In this document: positions 8,855 to 17,055 of the stretch, piece after piece
Position numbering within the stretch: position 1 is the stretch's first letter
Layout of the letters: each line of letters starts with the position of its first letter
Source of the DNA: CAIVND01 sp035532075
GTDB taxonomy: Bacteria; Actinomycetota; Acidimicrobiia; Acidimicrobiales; Bog-793
NCBI GenBank assembly: GCA_035532075.1
Contig: DATKRV010000015.1
Location: forward strand, 1-39,580
Reading direction: 5' to 3'
DNA: 39,580 bases
The notes under the pieces: model-generated
Seen by the model: the letters and a program-made list of their open reading frames with translations, nothing else
What the model was told of the DNA's origin: nothing
Database searches by the model: none
Translations under genes and position numbers: made by a program

Positions 8855-10244
8855 ATGGGAAGACAGAAGGGTTGGACAACAGCAGTCACAGGGAGGCCCG
8901 CGCAGCGGGTTCCAGGTCGCCCGGGTCTACGACGCGAACACCGTCAGGCGTTCTGGGCTGCGATCGCTCGCGGGTTGAGGACCGAAGATGCAGCGGCTGA
9001 AGCCGGGATCTCAAGGGTGGTCGGAGCTCGGTGGTTCAACCAAGGTGGTGGGATGCCCACTGTCTCCCAGTTCCCCAGATTCCGTCGCTTCCTGTCGTTT
9101 GTCGAACGCGAGGACATCGCAATGCATCGAGCGTCGGGGTGTGGCGTCCGCGAGATCGCGAGGCTGACGGAACGCTCCCCGTCGACGATCTCGAGAGAAC
9201 TCCGCAGAAACGCTGCGACGCGGCAGGGTCGGCTCGCCTACCGCGCGTCCAGCGCACAGTGGCACGCAGACTGTCGAGCTCGACGCCCGAAGGTCGCCAA
9301 GCTCGTGGCCAACGATGCCCTTCGCGACTACGTCCAGGCGCGCCTCTCGGGCGCGGTGCGTCGTCCCGACGGGACTCCCGTGGCGGGACCGGCCGTCACC
9401 TGGCGAAAGAAGAAGGTGCGGCGCTATCAGGACCGCAGGTGGGCGCAGGCCTGGAGCCCCGAGCAGATTGCGCGGCGCTTGGAGGTCGATTTCCCCCATG
9501 ATGTGTCCATGCGAACCAGTCACGAGGCGATTTACCAGTCTCTCTACGTCCAAGGGCGAGGCGCTCTCAAGCGCGAGCTCACCGCCTGTCTGCGCACCGG
9601 ACGAGCGCTTCGCGTCCCCCTCGAGCGTCGCCGACGCACGTCCAGGACCTACGTCCCTGCGGAGATCATGATCTCGGAGCGTCCCGCTGAGGTCGAGGAC
9701 CGAGCGGTGCCCGGCCACTGGGAGGGCGATCTCATCATGGGGCTCAACAGTTCAGCGATCGGCACGCTCGTCGAACGCACGACGCGCTTCACGATGCTGC
9801 TGCACCTGCCCCAGATGGACGGACACTCGGAGGGACTGGCACACCCTGCATGGGCCGCCGCTCGCGGGACACGGTGCCGAGGCGGTGCGCGACGCGATTG
9901 CGGAGTCGATCACGATGTTGCCCGTCCAGCTGCGCCGCTCGCTCACTTGGCATCAAGGCGTCGAGATGGCCCAGCACGCAAAACTTCGCACCGACACCGG
10001 CGTCGAGGTCTACTTCTGCAACCCGGCTGTCCCTGGCAACGCGGGACGAACGAGAACACGAACGGTTTGTTTCGCCAATACTTCCCGAAGGGAACGAACC
10101 TCGCGCTATGACGCAGAAGAGCTCAACGCCGTCGCCGCCGCTCTTAACGGACGGCCAAGGAAGACGCTCAATTGGAAGACGCCCGCCGAAGCACTCGACG
10201 AACTCCTAGTCTCAGTTCAGGCCGGTGTTGCGAGCACCCCTTGA
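8855..10244 (+). pseudogene. IS30-family transposase, frameshifted and catalytically damaged
   Basis: The N-terminal half is a clear IS30 transposase. A helix-turn-helix of the type REIARLTERSPSTISREL lies near residues 100-117, and WSPEQIARRLEVDFP and HEAIYQSLYVQGRG follow. The first DDE aspartate is at about residue 292 in GHWEGDLIMG. Near 9840 the frame shifts by one; the sequence continues in the new frame (LHGPPLAGHGAEAVRDAIAE). It shifts back near 10035 for the Glu-containing segment QRGTNENTNGLFRQYFPKG, then again near 10105 for RYDAEELNAVAAALNGRPRK to the stop at 10242-10244. In addition, the second catalytic Asp is replaced by His (LTWHQGVEM where LTWDxG is expected). It therefore cannot make an active enzyme. 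I could not find convincing terminal inverted repeats. Confidence 0.88.
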
Positions 10245-10947
10245 ACCCGGGGACGTCCCTCCGACACCAGTAAAGGTGCAGGTCAGAGAGAGGGAATCCC
10301 TCGTCGGTTCAGATAACGCTCGATCGTTATAGTCATGTCATCGAATCTATGCAGGTATCAGCGGCGACTTCCATCGGTGATTTCCTGGCACGAACGGAAT
10401 GACTCATGGTTGCTTTTGGTAGAGCAGCGGATTAAGAGTCGAGCCACGACGTTCCATTGGATCTTCCCAAATCCATCTGCGAAGGTCACGTCATGTGCCG
10501 CGTCCCCGAACTGGTCGCGCCGTAGGACAGCACCACTCGTCTCGACGGCGCCGTCAATGGCCACGACGGTCCTGATTCGTTCTTGCGACGAGCTGTTGGG
10601 TGTGGCGTTTTGGCCCGGAGATACGTATTTGCGCCACAGCGCCCTAAGGTGTCGAGAGCGCCCATTCTTGTGCTCTCTCGCCTCCGGATCACACGTCTAC
10701 TGACGCGTCCGAGTCCGTTAGGTAACGTGTGATGGAACGAGCCGCGACCCACGTTTCGTTCGGCAGATGATGAGATCATGTGCTGTCTGGTTGAACCATC
10801 GCCACGAAGGTTGCTCGAGGGCGCCCTAGGACTGAGCGCTCGAAAAAACAGGCCAGGTAGTAGTGTTGGTTATAAGGTTATAAGATGTCGGAATCCCGCA
10901 TCCATCTCGCCTGACATCTTGTTCAGGTCTTAAGGAGAAGGTGTAAA
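10245..10947. other. Intergenic stretch with a coding-like minus-strand fragment
   Basis: No intact gene is supportable over these 700 bases. On the minus strand, about 10700 down to 10358, one frame stays open and has protein-like composition. It begins right after a stop, passes HLRALWRKYVSPGQNATPNS and reaches TVVAIDGAVETSGAVLRRDQ and FGDAAHDVTFADGFGKIQW. A GTG at 10564 with AGGA upstream could start a 68-codon piece. I do not recognise it; it may be the remains of a gene truncated by the neighbouring IS30 element. Confidence 0.35.
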
Positions 10948-11015
10948 GTGAGTTGTGACGACACAACACAGAGCACTCCCGCGAATTCTCTGTTGGTGAG
11001 CTGTTCGCTCTGTAT

Positions 11016-11294
11016 TTGGAGAAGTTTCAAGTGTCTTACTTGAAGAGACTCTTTAGTCAAAGGAAGTTTCGCGCGACGTCAAGGAAGTCAGAGTCCCAGA
11101 GAGAGGCACTGGGCGCTACCGGCCATCCCCAGTGGGTTGATGAGAACGTCGATGATCGGCATGGCGCCGAGGGACATGCCTTCCAAGTGAACGACGATCC
11201 TCAGCAGGTCGATGAGCAGTCTCCCGATCATCGGCACGGCGCCGAGGGACATGCCTTCCAAGTGAACGACGATCCTCAACAAGAAGACGAATAG
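11016..11294 (+). CDS. Repeat-containing acidic peptide, 5' end possibly frameshifted
   Basis: This frame encodes a basic N-terminal part (EKFQVSYLKRLFSQRKFRAT) and an acidic, His- and Gln-rich C-terminal part. The latter holds two copies of a 25-residue unit with the invariant core RHGAEGHAFQVNDDPQQ, plus a degenerate leading piece (HPQWVDEN). There is no Cys, signal peptide or membrane segment. The TTG at 11016 has no ribosome site. A strong site (AAGGAGAAGG, 10932-10941) lies before GTG 10948, which opens a different frame (SCDDTTQSTPAN). If one base is missing near 10984 the two join smoothly into a protein of about 115 residues continuing FSVGELFALYLEKF. I do not know the family. A precursor peptide or a sequestering protein are possibilities, not conclusions. 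Confidence 0.5.
   Translation: MEKFQVSYLKRLFSQRKFRATSRKSESQREALGATGHPQWVDENVDDRHGAEGHAFQVNDDPQQVDEQSPDHRHGAEGHAFQVNDDPQQEDE
11155..11282 (+). repeat. 75-bp tandem duplication in a coding region
   Basis: The segments beginning at 11155 and 11230 are near-identical for about 53 bases (ATCGGCAYGGCGCCGAGGGA onward), with a period of exactly 75 bases, so the reading frame is kept as 25 residues per unit. The copies differ at few positions, among them ATGGCG/ACGGCG and CAGCAG/CAACAA, which points to a fairly recent duplication. Confidence 0.85.
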
Positions 11295-11387
11295 GACGGC
11301 GCAGCCTCTTGAGCAAGAGCTGAACGACCGGGCTGCGAAATCATCGCAATATTTATGGTCCGGCAAGGTGTTTTAGTAGGAGAGCCA

Positions 11388-11936
11388 ATGGAGAAGAGAG
11401 AGACAATGAAGGAATTCCTAACGGACGTCGCAACGCTCCGCGAAAATGCCCGAAGGAACATGAAGAAGGGTCCCGTCACCGACGCATACGGGGCAGACCT
11501 GGAGCGAGTGATCTTCGTCCTCAATCAGGCGCTTGCCACGGAACTCGTGTGCGTACTCCGCTACAAGCGCCACTATTTCACGGCGCAAGGTCTGAGCGCG
11601 CAAGCCGCCGCCGCTGAATTCCTAGAGCACGCAAGTGAAGAGCAGGGTCACGCCGACTTGATCGCCGCGCGCATCACACAATTGGGCGGCGCGCCGGACT
11701 TCAATCCCGATTCGTTGACGGGACGAAGCCATTCGGAGTACGACTCCTCGCAGGAACTAAAGAAAATGATCCGAGAAGACCTTGTCGCTGAACGGGTGGC
11801 GATTGCTTCTTACACCGAAGTCATTGCGTGGCTGGGTGCCGGTGATCCGACCACCCGGCGAATGCTCGAAGATATTCTCGCGGTGGAAGAGGAGCATGCC
11901 GAGGACATGCTCGACCTCCTAGACGGGCTTAAATAG
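11388..11936 (+). CDS. Ferritin-like diiron protein (bacterioferritin-type)
   Basis: This 182-residue, four-helix-type protein carries the ferritin-like pattern of two metal-binding half sites. Candidate ligands are Glu52 (ALATELVCVLRYKRHYF), Glu85 and His88 (EEQGHAD), Glu135 (VAERVAIASY), and Glu167 and His170 (VEEEHAED). Members of this group store iron or protect against peroxide by oxidising Fe(II); the exact role here is not determined. ATG 11388 has TAGGAGAG at good spacing and is preferred over the longer in-frame start at 11355. It follows the repeat peptide gene by about 90 bases in the same direction, so co-expression is possible. It converges with the glycosyltransferase cassette. 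Confidence 0.8.
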   Translation: MEKRETMKEFLTDVATLRENARRNMKKGPVTDAYGADLERVIFVLNQALATELVCVLRYKRHYFTAQGLSAQAAAAEFLEHASEEQGHADLIAARITQLGGAPDFNPDSLTGRSHSEYDSSQELKKMIREDLVAERVAIASYTEVIAWLGAGDPTTRRMLEDILAVEEEHAEDMLDLLDGLK

Positions 11937-11996
11937 TTAGTCGCATCGGTAACTTGTTTTTTGGGGGAACACGACACTCTCACCAATTCAGCGCTC

Positions 11997-12746
11997 TCAA
12001 TCCACGTTCACTTCGCACACTTTAAGGGCGTTCGCAAAGCCGAGCGGCGCCCTCGCGTCTCGTCGCGCACTCGTCACGACTGGAACTGACGAGTCATAAT
12101 CCACTACGGCACCGCCCTCAACAAAAACCGCGCGTAACTCGCGATCCTCACCCGTGCGAACAGGAAGAAACCCACCAACTTTTCTGTAGATTTTAGCGTT
12201 GAATCCCAAACTGGTTCCATGAACAGGATCCGGTTCCAATTCATATCGACTCTGCCACCTTAAGCTTGTCTCACGTCCATAGGACAACCAATCGAGAACC
12301 GCCACCCGGCCACACCAGAGGTCGACGCCAGATTCGTGCTTGAGAATTTGTCTGCGTAGCCAGTCTTCGGGAACACGAGAGTCGGCGTCGGTCGTGGTGA
12401 GCCAGATGTGCGCCGGATTGAGATTTGCCCACTGCTCCAGTAATATCTCACAGCCGAGTTTGCGAGCGAAACCCACGTTTTTCACACGACAGGTGGTTAC
12501 CGTGACGTTTAATGGACTGCTTGTACCATAAAAACGTTCCAACCAGTTCTCTACCATCTGAGCACTCGCGTCTCTACAGGAGTCAAGAACAATGATCACT
12601 TTCGTTTCTAAGTCCCAGGTGTTCAGCGCATCGATGGCGGTGTCCAAAGACGTTAATGCGGCGCCGACCAGTTCTTCTTCATCGTTCACCGGCACCACCA
12701 CGCCTACACCCCTCGTTCGAAGAAGTGCTGTCTTCGAGCGACTCAA
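11997..12746 (-). CDS. Family 2 glycosyltransferase
   Basis: The protein has the GT-A fold signature of GT2 enzymes. It begins GVGVVVPVNDEEELVGAALT, has a later VIIVLDSCRDAS strand, and the metal-binding Asp motif TTTDADSRVPEDWL; a downstream acidic motif, TGEDRELR, is a possible general-base region. It would transfer a sugar from a nucleotide donor to an unknown acceptor in the cytoplasm. No membrane helix is visible. I chose TTG 12746, which overlaps the methyltransferase stop and has GGGAG at 8 bases. An ATG at 12818 would add 24 residues but lies 76 bases inside the upstream gene without a ribosome site. It is the last gene of a four-gene overlapping cassette. Confidence 0.82.
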   Translation of the reverse strand: MSRSKTALLRTRGVGVVVPVNDEEELVGAALTSLDTAIDALNTWDLETKVIIVLDSCRDASAQMVENWLERFYGTSSPLNVTVTTCRVKNVGFARKLGCEILLEQWANLNPAHIWLTTTDADSRVPEDWLRRQILKHESGVDLWCGRVAVLDWLSYGRETSLRWQSRYELEPDPVHGTSLGFNAKIYRKVGGFLPVRTGEDRELRAVFVEGGAVVDYDSSVPVVTSARRDARAPLGFANALKVCEVNVD

Positions 12747-13312
12747 TCCACGCGCTCCCACAGGTCGAGAACGAACTTCTCTTCGAGGTGATGCACTAAT
12801 TGCCGTAACTTCTTGCATTCGCCAATTTGATCGTGCGCCTGATCTCCCGTCAACGGATAGTTGGTCTTGCCACGCCAGTGGACACCGATGAGGTGTGATT
12901 CGGGCAACGTGGACTGGACGACGTCGGCCACGATGATGTCTAGCGCGGCTTCGTCGAAGTAGTAAGCGAGTTCGCTGAGCACGACGAGATCAAACTGCTC
13001 TGATGGCCACGACTCGGGAATGGCCCGAAACTCCACCTCAACACCAGCGCAATTCTTGAGCCGTTCAGACGCTTGCTCGAGCGCGATGGAGTTGATATCA
13101 GTAGCGAGAAGCCGATCACAGCGAGGGGCGAGGAGTTCGCTCAAGATTCCAATGGAACAACCCGGTTCGAAAGCGTTACGGTACCGAATTCTAGGGAGCG
13201 TTGCCACAGTCAGCGCGTACTTGCGCCGCTCGTACCAACTGGTCGCAAAGTTCCAAGGATCAGAAGCGGTGGCGTACAATTCGTCGAAGTACGGTCGGTC
13301 GGTAGAGGTCAC
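12743..13312 (-). CDS. Class I SAM-dependent methyltransferase, NodS-like
   Basis: This 189-residue protein has the SAM-binding motif I as AFEPGCSIGILSELLA (about residues 47-62), the acidic residue of motif II in LLATDINSIAL, and motif IV in FDLVVLSELAYYF. The N-terminal YFDELYATASDPWNFATSWY segment is typical of NodS-type N-methyltransferases, which methylate the amino group of deacetylated chitooligosaccharide Nod factors. That fits the preceding gene, a PIG-L deacetylase that would expose such an amine. Start and stop overlap the neighbours by 4 bases each, indicating tight coupling. PIG-L and this methyltransferase type are also known as a single fused protein. The real substrate is unknown. 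Confidence 0.85.
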   Translation of the reverse strand: MTSTDRPYFDELYATASDPWNFATSWYERRKYALTVATLPRIRYRNAFEPGCSIGILSELLAPRCDRLLATDINSIALEQASERLKNCAGVEVEFRAIPESWPSEQFDLVVLSELAYYFDEAALDIIVADVVQSTLPESHLIGVHWRGKTNYPLTGDQAHDQIGECKKLRQLVHHLEEKFVLDLWERVD

Positions 13313-14073
13313 GTCGTTGCCAGCGTTTCGTCAACATAGACCTCATAGGGTCGCCAGAATCGACGCAGAAGTGGCGGCGGGAGTACCGGAGCGTCGACAG
13401 CGTCTGGTCCGATCGCTTCAATCTGGGAATCAAATGCCCGGGTAGCCCAACGTTTGCGGGCACGCGCACGCTGTCCCAACCCAAGTCGCCGACAAAGGCC
13501 CCATGGGATATCCGATCCGCCTGGATCGGCCCAGTGCCACGCCCAAACGAGGTAACCGAGCGTCTTGGCGCCAGCAGCCTGGCTCGAGTGAAGAGTTGCC
13601 TCGCCACAGACGTCATGATCAGGGTGGCCATCGTGGCGCCATGGCGCGACGCACAAGTCCTCGGGTCGAAGGATTGACGTCAATGCTTCCTCGAGCTGAC
13701 CTCGGCACTCAGCCACGTTGCTATCGGGTATATGAAGCCTTGTCATTACCGGCTCGTCCCATCCCAAGCGGCGAAGTGCCTCTTTCGATTCACGAACACG
13801 CCTCTCGGCGAGGCCAAGTTTTTGCGCAACTTTGGAATTGGGGTGAGATCCCTCACCATCGGTGACCGCAACAATTTCAAGCGGAATGTTTTGTGACAAA
13901 GCATGTTGAATCAACCCGCCGGCTCCAAAGACCTCATCGTCAGGATGAGGAGCGACGATGAGTATGCGACGTGGCCGTCCCAGCTCTAGCGGTGCAACAT
14001 TGGCGAGGAGTTCTGACAGTCTCCACGTGACTTCAGAGTGTCCGAGGTGTTCTTTATCGACGATCAGTTGCAC
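13309..14073 (-). CDS. PIG-L (LmbE) family deacetylase
   Basis: This 254-residue zinc-dependent N-deacetylase of the PIG-L/LmbE family removes acetyl groups from N-acetylglucosamine-type sugars or their conjugates. The metal-binding motif is IVAPHPDDEVFGAGG (about residues 38-52), and the second His motif is WRHDGHPDHDVCG (about 144-156). The remaining body has the expected AVTDGEGSHP and AERRVRESKEALRRLG segments. The start is GTG at 14073, overlapping the acyl-CoA dehydrogenase stop by 10 bases; the downstream methyltransferase overlaps by 4. Together with the NodS-like and glycosyltransferase genes it suggests formation of a modified amino-sugar compound. Mycothiol or bacillithiol deacetylation is another role of this family but is less likely in this setting. 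Confidence 0.88.
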   Translation of the reverse strand: MQLIVDKEHLGHSEVTWRLSELLANVAPLELGRPRRILIVAPHPDDEVFGAGGLIQHALSQNIPLEIVAVTDGEGSHPNSKVAQKLGLAERRVRESKEALRRLGWDEPVMTRLHIPDSNVAECRGQLEEALTSILRPEDLCVAPWRHDGHPDHDVCGEATLHSSQAAGAKTLGYLVWAWHWADPGGSDIPWGLCRRLGLGQRARARKRWATRAFDSQIEAIGPDAVDAPVLPPPLLRRFWRPYEVYVDETLATT

Positions 14074-15023
14074 GGCCGTGATGCCTTAGCGAGTCGTCCG
14101 AGGTCGGCGGCGTCGGACCCTCCGTGATGTTGTGACAAGTAGACGAAAAGATCCGCTGCCCGGCGTGATTGCTCACGGTCGAGACAGAGTGGCCGGGCAC
14201 CTCCCGCAGAGCCAACGCGCGTAAGCACCTCCAAGGCGGCGTCGTGAACAACTTGGCGAGCGACAAGCGTCTGGAAGCGCGCGTTCTTAGTGGCGTCGTC
14301 AGGATCCCTATCAATCGCGTCCGCAACGCTGTGCAATACAGCGCGCATCGTTTCCACTCCAGCCATCGCGAGCCCGAGGTCGGAAAGGACGTGTTCATTG
14401 GGTTCGATGGGTAATGAACTAATGAGACTATTCATCAGTCCTTGGGCACCGCCGTACCAACAAGCAGCGACTCCAGCGGCCCCAAACCAAAATCCTGGGC
14501 GATCAGTGTAGAAGCCCGCTGGGCCAACAGCGCGCTCTTCGGGAATGACGGGACCGGTGAAGTCCAATGTTTCGCTGCGAGAGTCCGCCATTCCCACTGC
14601 GGGCCATGAATCCTCGTGAATCCTAGAGACGTGTTCGGCGACCGCGACGTCAAAGATCCGGTACCCGTCAGGCGTATCTGCCGTGACGAGTGCACGGTCA
14701 ATGATATTAGTGCCCGAGCAAAATGCTTTACTCCCAGTCAGTCGCCATCCGCCAACGACTGGTTTGGCCGAAGTGCATCCGCCATGAGACCGTGCAGCCC
14801 AGACGCCGTACTTTGCATCATCACCGCAGGGTTTCATTCCGGCTTCGGCGAGAATCGCCATCGCGTCACTGTGGCCCTCGGCGAGCCTGCCAACCGAGAG
14901 ATCAACAGAAGCCCAAAAGGCAAGGACCTCGAAACGACGCCATGTCTCACCCGATCCTGGAAGCGGAAGGTTCGATCCATCTGTCCGGAAGAATTCCTCA
15001 AAGGCCAGCTGTACTCGCGACAT
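14064..15023 (-). CDS. Acyl-CoA dehydrogenase-like flavoprotein
   Basis: This is a 319-residue member of the acyl-CoA dehydrogenase fold. Visible elements are the FAD/substrate beta-domain (GVWAARSHGGCTSAKPVVGG, then WRLTGSKAFCSGTNIIDRAL) and a C-terminal helical domain ending QHHGGSDAADLGRLA. It is shorter than the usual 380 residues and lacks a clear catalytic Glu in the standard place, so the reaction may be an unusual dehydrogenation or oxidation. ATG 15023 has AAGGG five bases upstream; in-frame ATGs at 15077 and 15110 lack such a site. It is the first gene of the four-gene minus-strand cassette and overlaps the PIG-L gene by 10 bases. Confidence 0.8.
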   Translation of the reverse strand: MSRVQLAFEEFFRTDGSNLPLPGSGETWRRFEVLAFWASVDLSVGRLAEGHSDAMAILAEAGMKPCGDDAKYGVWAARSHGGCTSAKPVVGGWRLTGSKAFCSGTNIIDRALVTADTPDGYRIFDVAVAEHVSRIHEDSWPAVGMADSRSETLDFTGPVIPEERAVGPAGFYTDRPGFWFGAAGVAACWYGGAQGLMNSLISSLPIEPNEHVLSDLGLAMAGVETMRAVLHSVADAIDRDPDDATKNARFQTLVARQVVHDAALEVLTRVGSAGGARPLCLDREQSRRAADLFVYLSQHHGGSDAADLGRLAKASRPCN

Positions 15024-15691
15024 CTTGCCCTTATGTCGTGATCGATGAGGGACAGAAGTGTATCCATCCAAAGCCATCGCGCTGAGACAACAAGCGCGAG
15101 CGGCGTACATGACACCGACGACTATGAGAGACCTCGCAGGACACAGTTGGGAGAGATGGTCGAAATCGTCTCATTCTCTTATTACTACCATCAATCCTCG
15201 ACGGTATGGTCAACGTTTTCTCCCGCGATCCTCCCTTGCCCTCCGGCAGAGGCGAGCCAGACCGAGCAACTTGTGACCGTCAGCGACTATCGATTCTCGG
15301 AGGAAGATCGTATCACACGTTGAGCGGGAAATGTTCGAACGACGCTGACGGTCAGGCTTACAAGAGCTGATGAATGGCGATCCAACTCAAACGCAAATCG
15401 AGGTCGCGAGAGAAGGGCGTGAAGCCCGCTCTCGCGTCCGGGCACCGACCAGAGTTCGACCTCACCCCCAAGTACGAGGGACCGATCTGGCGCCAGTACC
15501 TTAGCCTGAATCCACCGCGTGGCTCCGGTGGGACGACTATTACATCCTGAGTTGTCGGTAGCTGGCGATGATGGCGATCTCTGACGTCACCCAGCCGGTA
15601 CGAGGACGTTATCGTTCTCCGTGTTGTCGATGGTGTTCAAGAAGGAGATCGTCGGGCATGCCACAGACAATCTCGTACGTGGTGCTGCCTG
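15024..15691. other. Accessory intergenic stretch
   Basis: About 670 bases with no gene I can support. It should hold the promoter of the acyl-CoA dehydrogenase cassette on the minus strand. It contains a 12-bp perfect inverted repeat (separate entry) and a 58-codon plus-strand frame from ATG 15374 to 15550 (MAIQLKRKSRSREKGVKPAL). The opposite strand of that frame is also open and protein-like, so neither can be called. The right end borders an IS1380-type fragment. Confidence 0.4.
15274..15354. repeat. 12-bp perfect inverted repeat flanking 57 bases
   Basis: TGACCGTCAGCG at 15274-15285 is matched exactly by CGCTGACGGTCA at 15343-15354. The 57 bases between are not themselves palindromic. 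The arrangement resembles the ends of a very small non-autonomous element or a large cruciform; no flanking direct repeat was found. Confidence 0.55.
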
Positions 15692-15925
15692 TCAGGTCCT
15701 CAATGTGCACAGCGTTGCAAAGCACCTCACCCATTGATTCGCCCATGGCCAGTTCATCGGCAGATGAAGTTGGCGTTGACGCGCGCGGTGAGTGATCCGG
15801 CCGCGCAGGCTGACGAACCGTCGTCTGAATGTCTTTGCGACGATTAGTCCAGTGAGCCCAAGGCCACGCGAGGCAGTCCAGCGCACAAGGTTGTGAGCAA
15901 TGGTCGCGCACACTGCTCAGGCGGC
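15692..15925 (-). pseudogene. C-terminal fragment of an IS1380-type transposase
   Basis: The minus-strand frame from about 15913 reads CATIAHNLVRWTASRGLG, then LIVAKTFRRRFVSLRGRITH and RQRQLHLPMNWPW, ending at a stop at 15692. This matches the closing region of IS1380-family transposases (AHNLVRWTA, VVAKTxRRRFLxLPGR, LHLPxxWPW). Just upstream, AACGGC-GCC-TGA occupies the place of the usual NGAW, so the Trp codon is a stop. The N-terminal three quarters and catalytic residues are absent. The fragment abuts the broken end of a secreted-protein gene. Confidence 0.7.
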
Positions 15926-16352
15926 CGTTGTTCTTCTTAACGTAGGTGTAGTAGCTCAGCGCGGTCAGATTGCTGAGTTGGACGCCGTCGTTGGCGCTGT
16001 TTCGAAGCTGCGCATCGCAATCTCCACCGGGCGTTCCGTTCCCTGTCGTCAGCTCTGCGCTGCCTACCCCAAGCGGTGGCATAGCAGGCCCAGGCACGAA
16101 GCTCACAGTGCCATTCGCACAGGTACCGAATGGCACTGCTGTGCCGGTGGCGTCGTTTGTCTGCGCCGTCCAGCTGCCCATCGAAGATGGGCGGACGACG
16201 AGCGGCGTCGAGGCGGAGGCCGACGTCGCTGCTGAAAGCGGTAGGACTAGACCCAGCACCCCGGTGACCACAAGACAACGTGCTCGGCGCGGGATGCATC
16301 CCCTCAAGATCGATGACTTTCCAAGAATCACTTTCAAATTGATCGAAGACAT
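15924..16352 (-). pseudogene. Secreted protein gene truncated by IS debris
   Basis: ATG 16352 has a GGGGGGAG ribosome site. The N-terminus (SSINLKVILGKSSILRG, basic, then CLVVTGVLGLVLPLSAATSA) is a signal peptide with likely cleavage after ASAS near residue 48. The mature part is Gly/Thr/Ser-rich with VGSAELTTGNGTPGGDC and VQLSNLTALSYYTYVKK. Such a segment usually continues into a beta-rich domain with a Gly/Asp-rich acidic loop in secreted actinobacterial proteins. Here homology stops after about 140 residues at an IS1380-type transposase fragment, and I could not find the missing 3' part beyond it. The open frame continues to 15609 but that part is the transposase read out of frame. Confidence 0.6.
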
Positions 16353-17055
16353 ATCTCCCCCCAAATGTGCGTAACGCGACGTGGGTTTCGCCATTTGCTC
16401 ATCAGGGTCGAGGCGACCAGCTTTGTGCACCCTGCTTCCCAGCATCCGCCGAGACAGCCATTGTGGCGTCCGGGAGGCGCGCTAGGCCAAAGGTACCTCT
16501 ACAATCAAATGAGAGCGGGTCAGCGCCAAGGGGTGCACCCTATGTATCACAGCACCCGCAAACTGCGCACTCTGCATGGAGCGCGATTCTCCCGACATCA
16601 AACCGTGGCCAATCCGCGTCTCATAATGTGCAACCGACATTCGCGGCTCGAAAGCATCACAAAACGCCGGGTGGGGGGCGTGGGACCTGCAGCGCTTCAT
16701 CCGCCGCTGTGCTCTCCGCCGGTTCGGAAGGGCCGGGGAGTCGAGCCCCAAACTCAACCACCGTTTGCGGCCACCGAAGATCGATCTCTTGCCGAGCGGT
16801 CCTCGAGCGGTCTGGACACCTCCATCCCGATGCACCAGTCTTTAGGCGCAGGTGAGGCGCAAGACAGTCACGTCGATCGGGTGTGCTCGTTGACCTGGTG
16901 CAAGGCTCACATCTGCTTCACAGAACAGGGGGTCCCAGACAGCACACCTGATGCGCAAGTGATCGCTCAGAGCGCGAGAAAACACCACCGCACTCGTTTT
17001 GATGGACACAGAGAGAGCGAGTCTGTCTGGTGAAATGTGTGTCATCACCTCGCAA
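16353..17055. other. Intergenic stretch without a supportable gene
   Basis: About 700 bases. Several open frames exist on both strands, but none combines a good start with recognisable sequence. One minus-strand frame (near 16830-16660) reads RQEIDLRWPQTVVEFGARLP and ends after PRPPPGVL, possibly an eroded gene tail. I checked for tRNA-like cloverleaf elements near 16680-16740 and saw none. The left end carries the ribosome site for the truncated secreted-protein gene. Confidence 0.4.

Noticed and set aside
7891..9000. 369-codon plus-strand open frame
   Set aside because: It runs through intergenic DNA, transposase debris and into the IS30 start in another frame, with no ribosome site or domain.
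10948..11043. 31-residue peptide from GTG 10948 as an independent small gene
   Set aside because: It has a strong ribosome site, but joining it to the downstream frame by one base gives a more natural protein, so it is treated as the displaced 5' end of the repeat peptide gene.
15374..15550. 58-codon plus-strand frame (MAIQLKRKSRSREKGVKPAL)
   Set aside because: Composition is acceptable, but the opposite strand is equally protein-like (VVPPEPRGGFRLRYWRQIG), the ribosome site is weak and no family is recognised.
16677..16745. GC-rich stretch considered as a tRNA
   Set aside because: No GTTCRA T-loop, acceptor stem or anticodon stem pairing could be found.
16365..17033. 222-codon plus-strand open frame
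   Set aside because: No ribosome site, no hydrophobic core or motif, and it overlaps the upstream region of a minus-strand gene.
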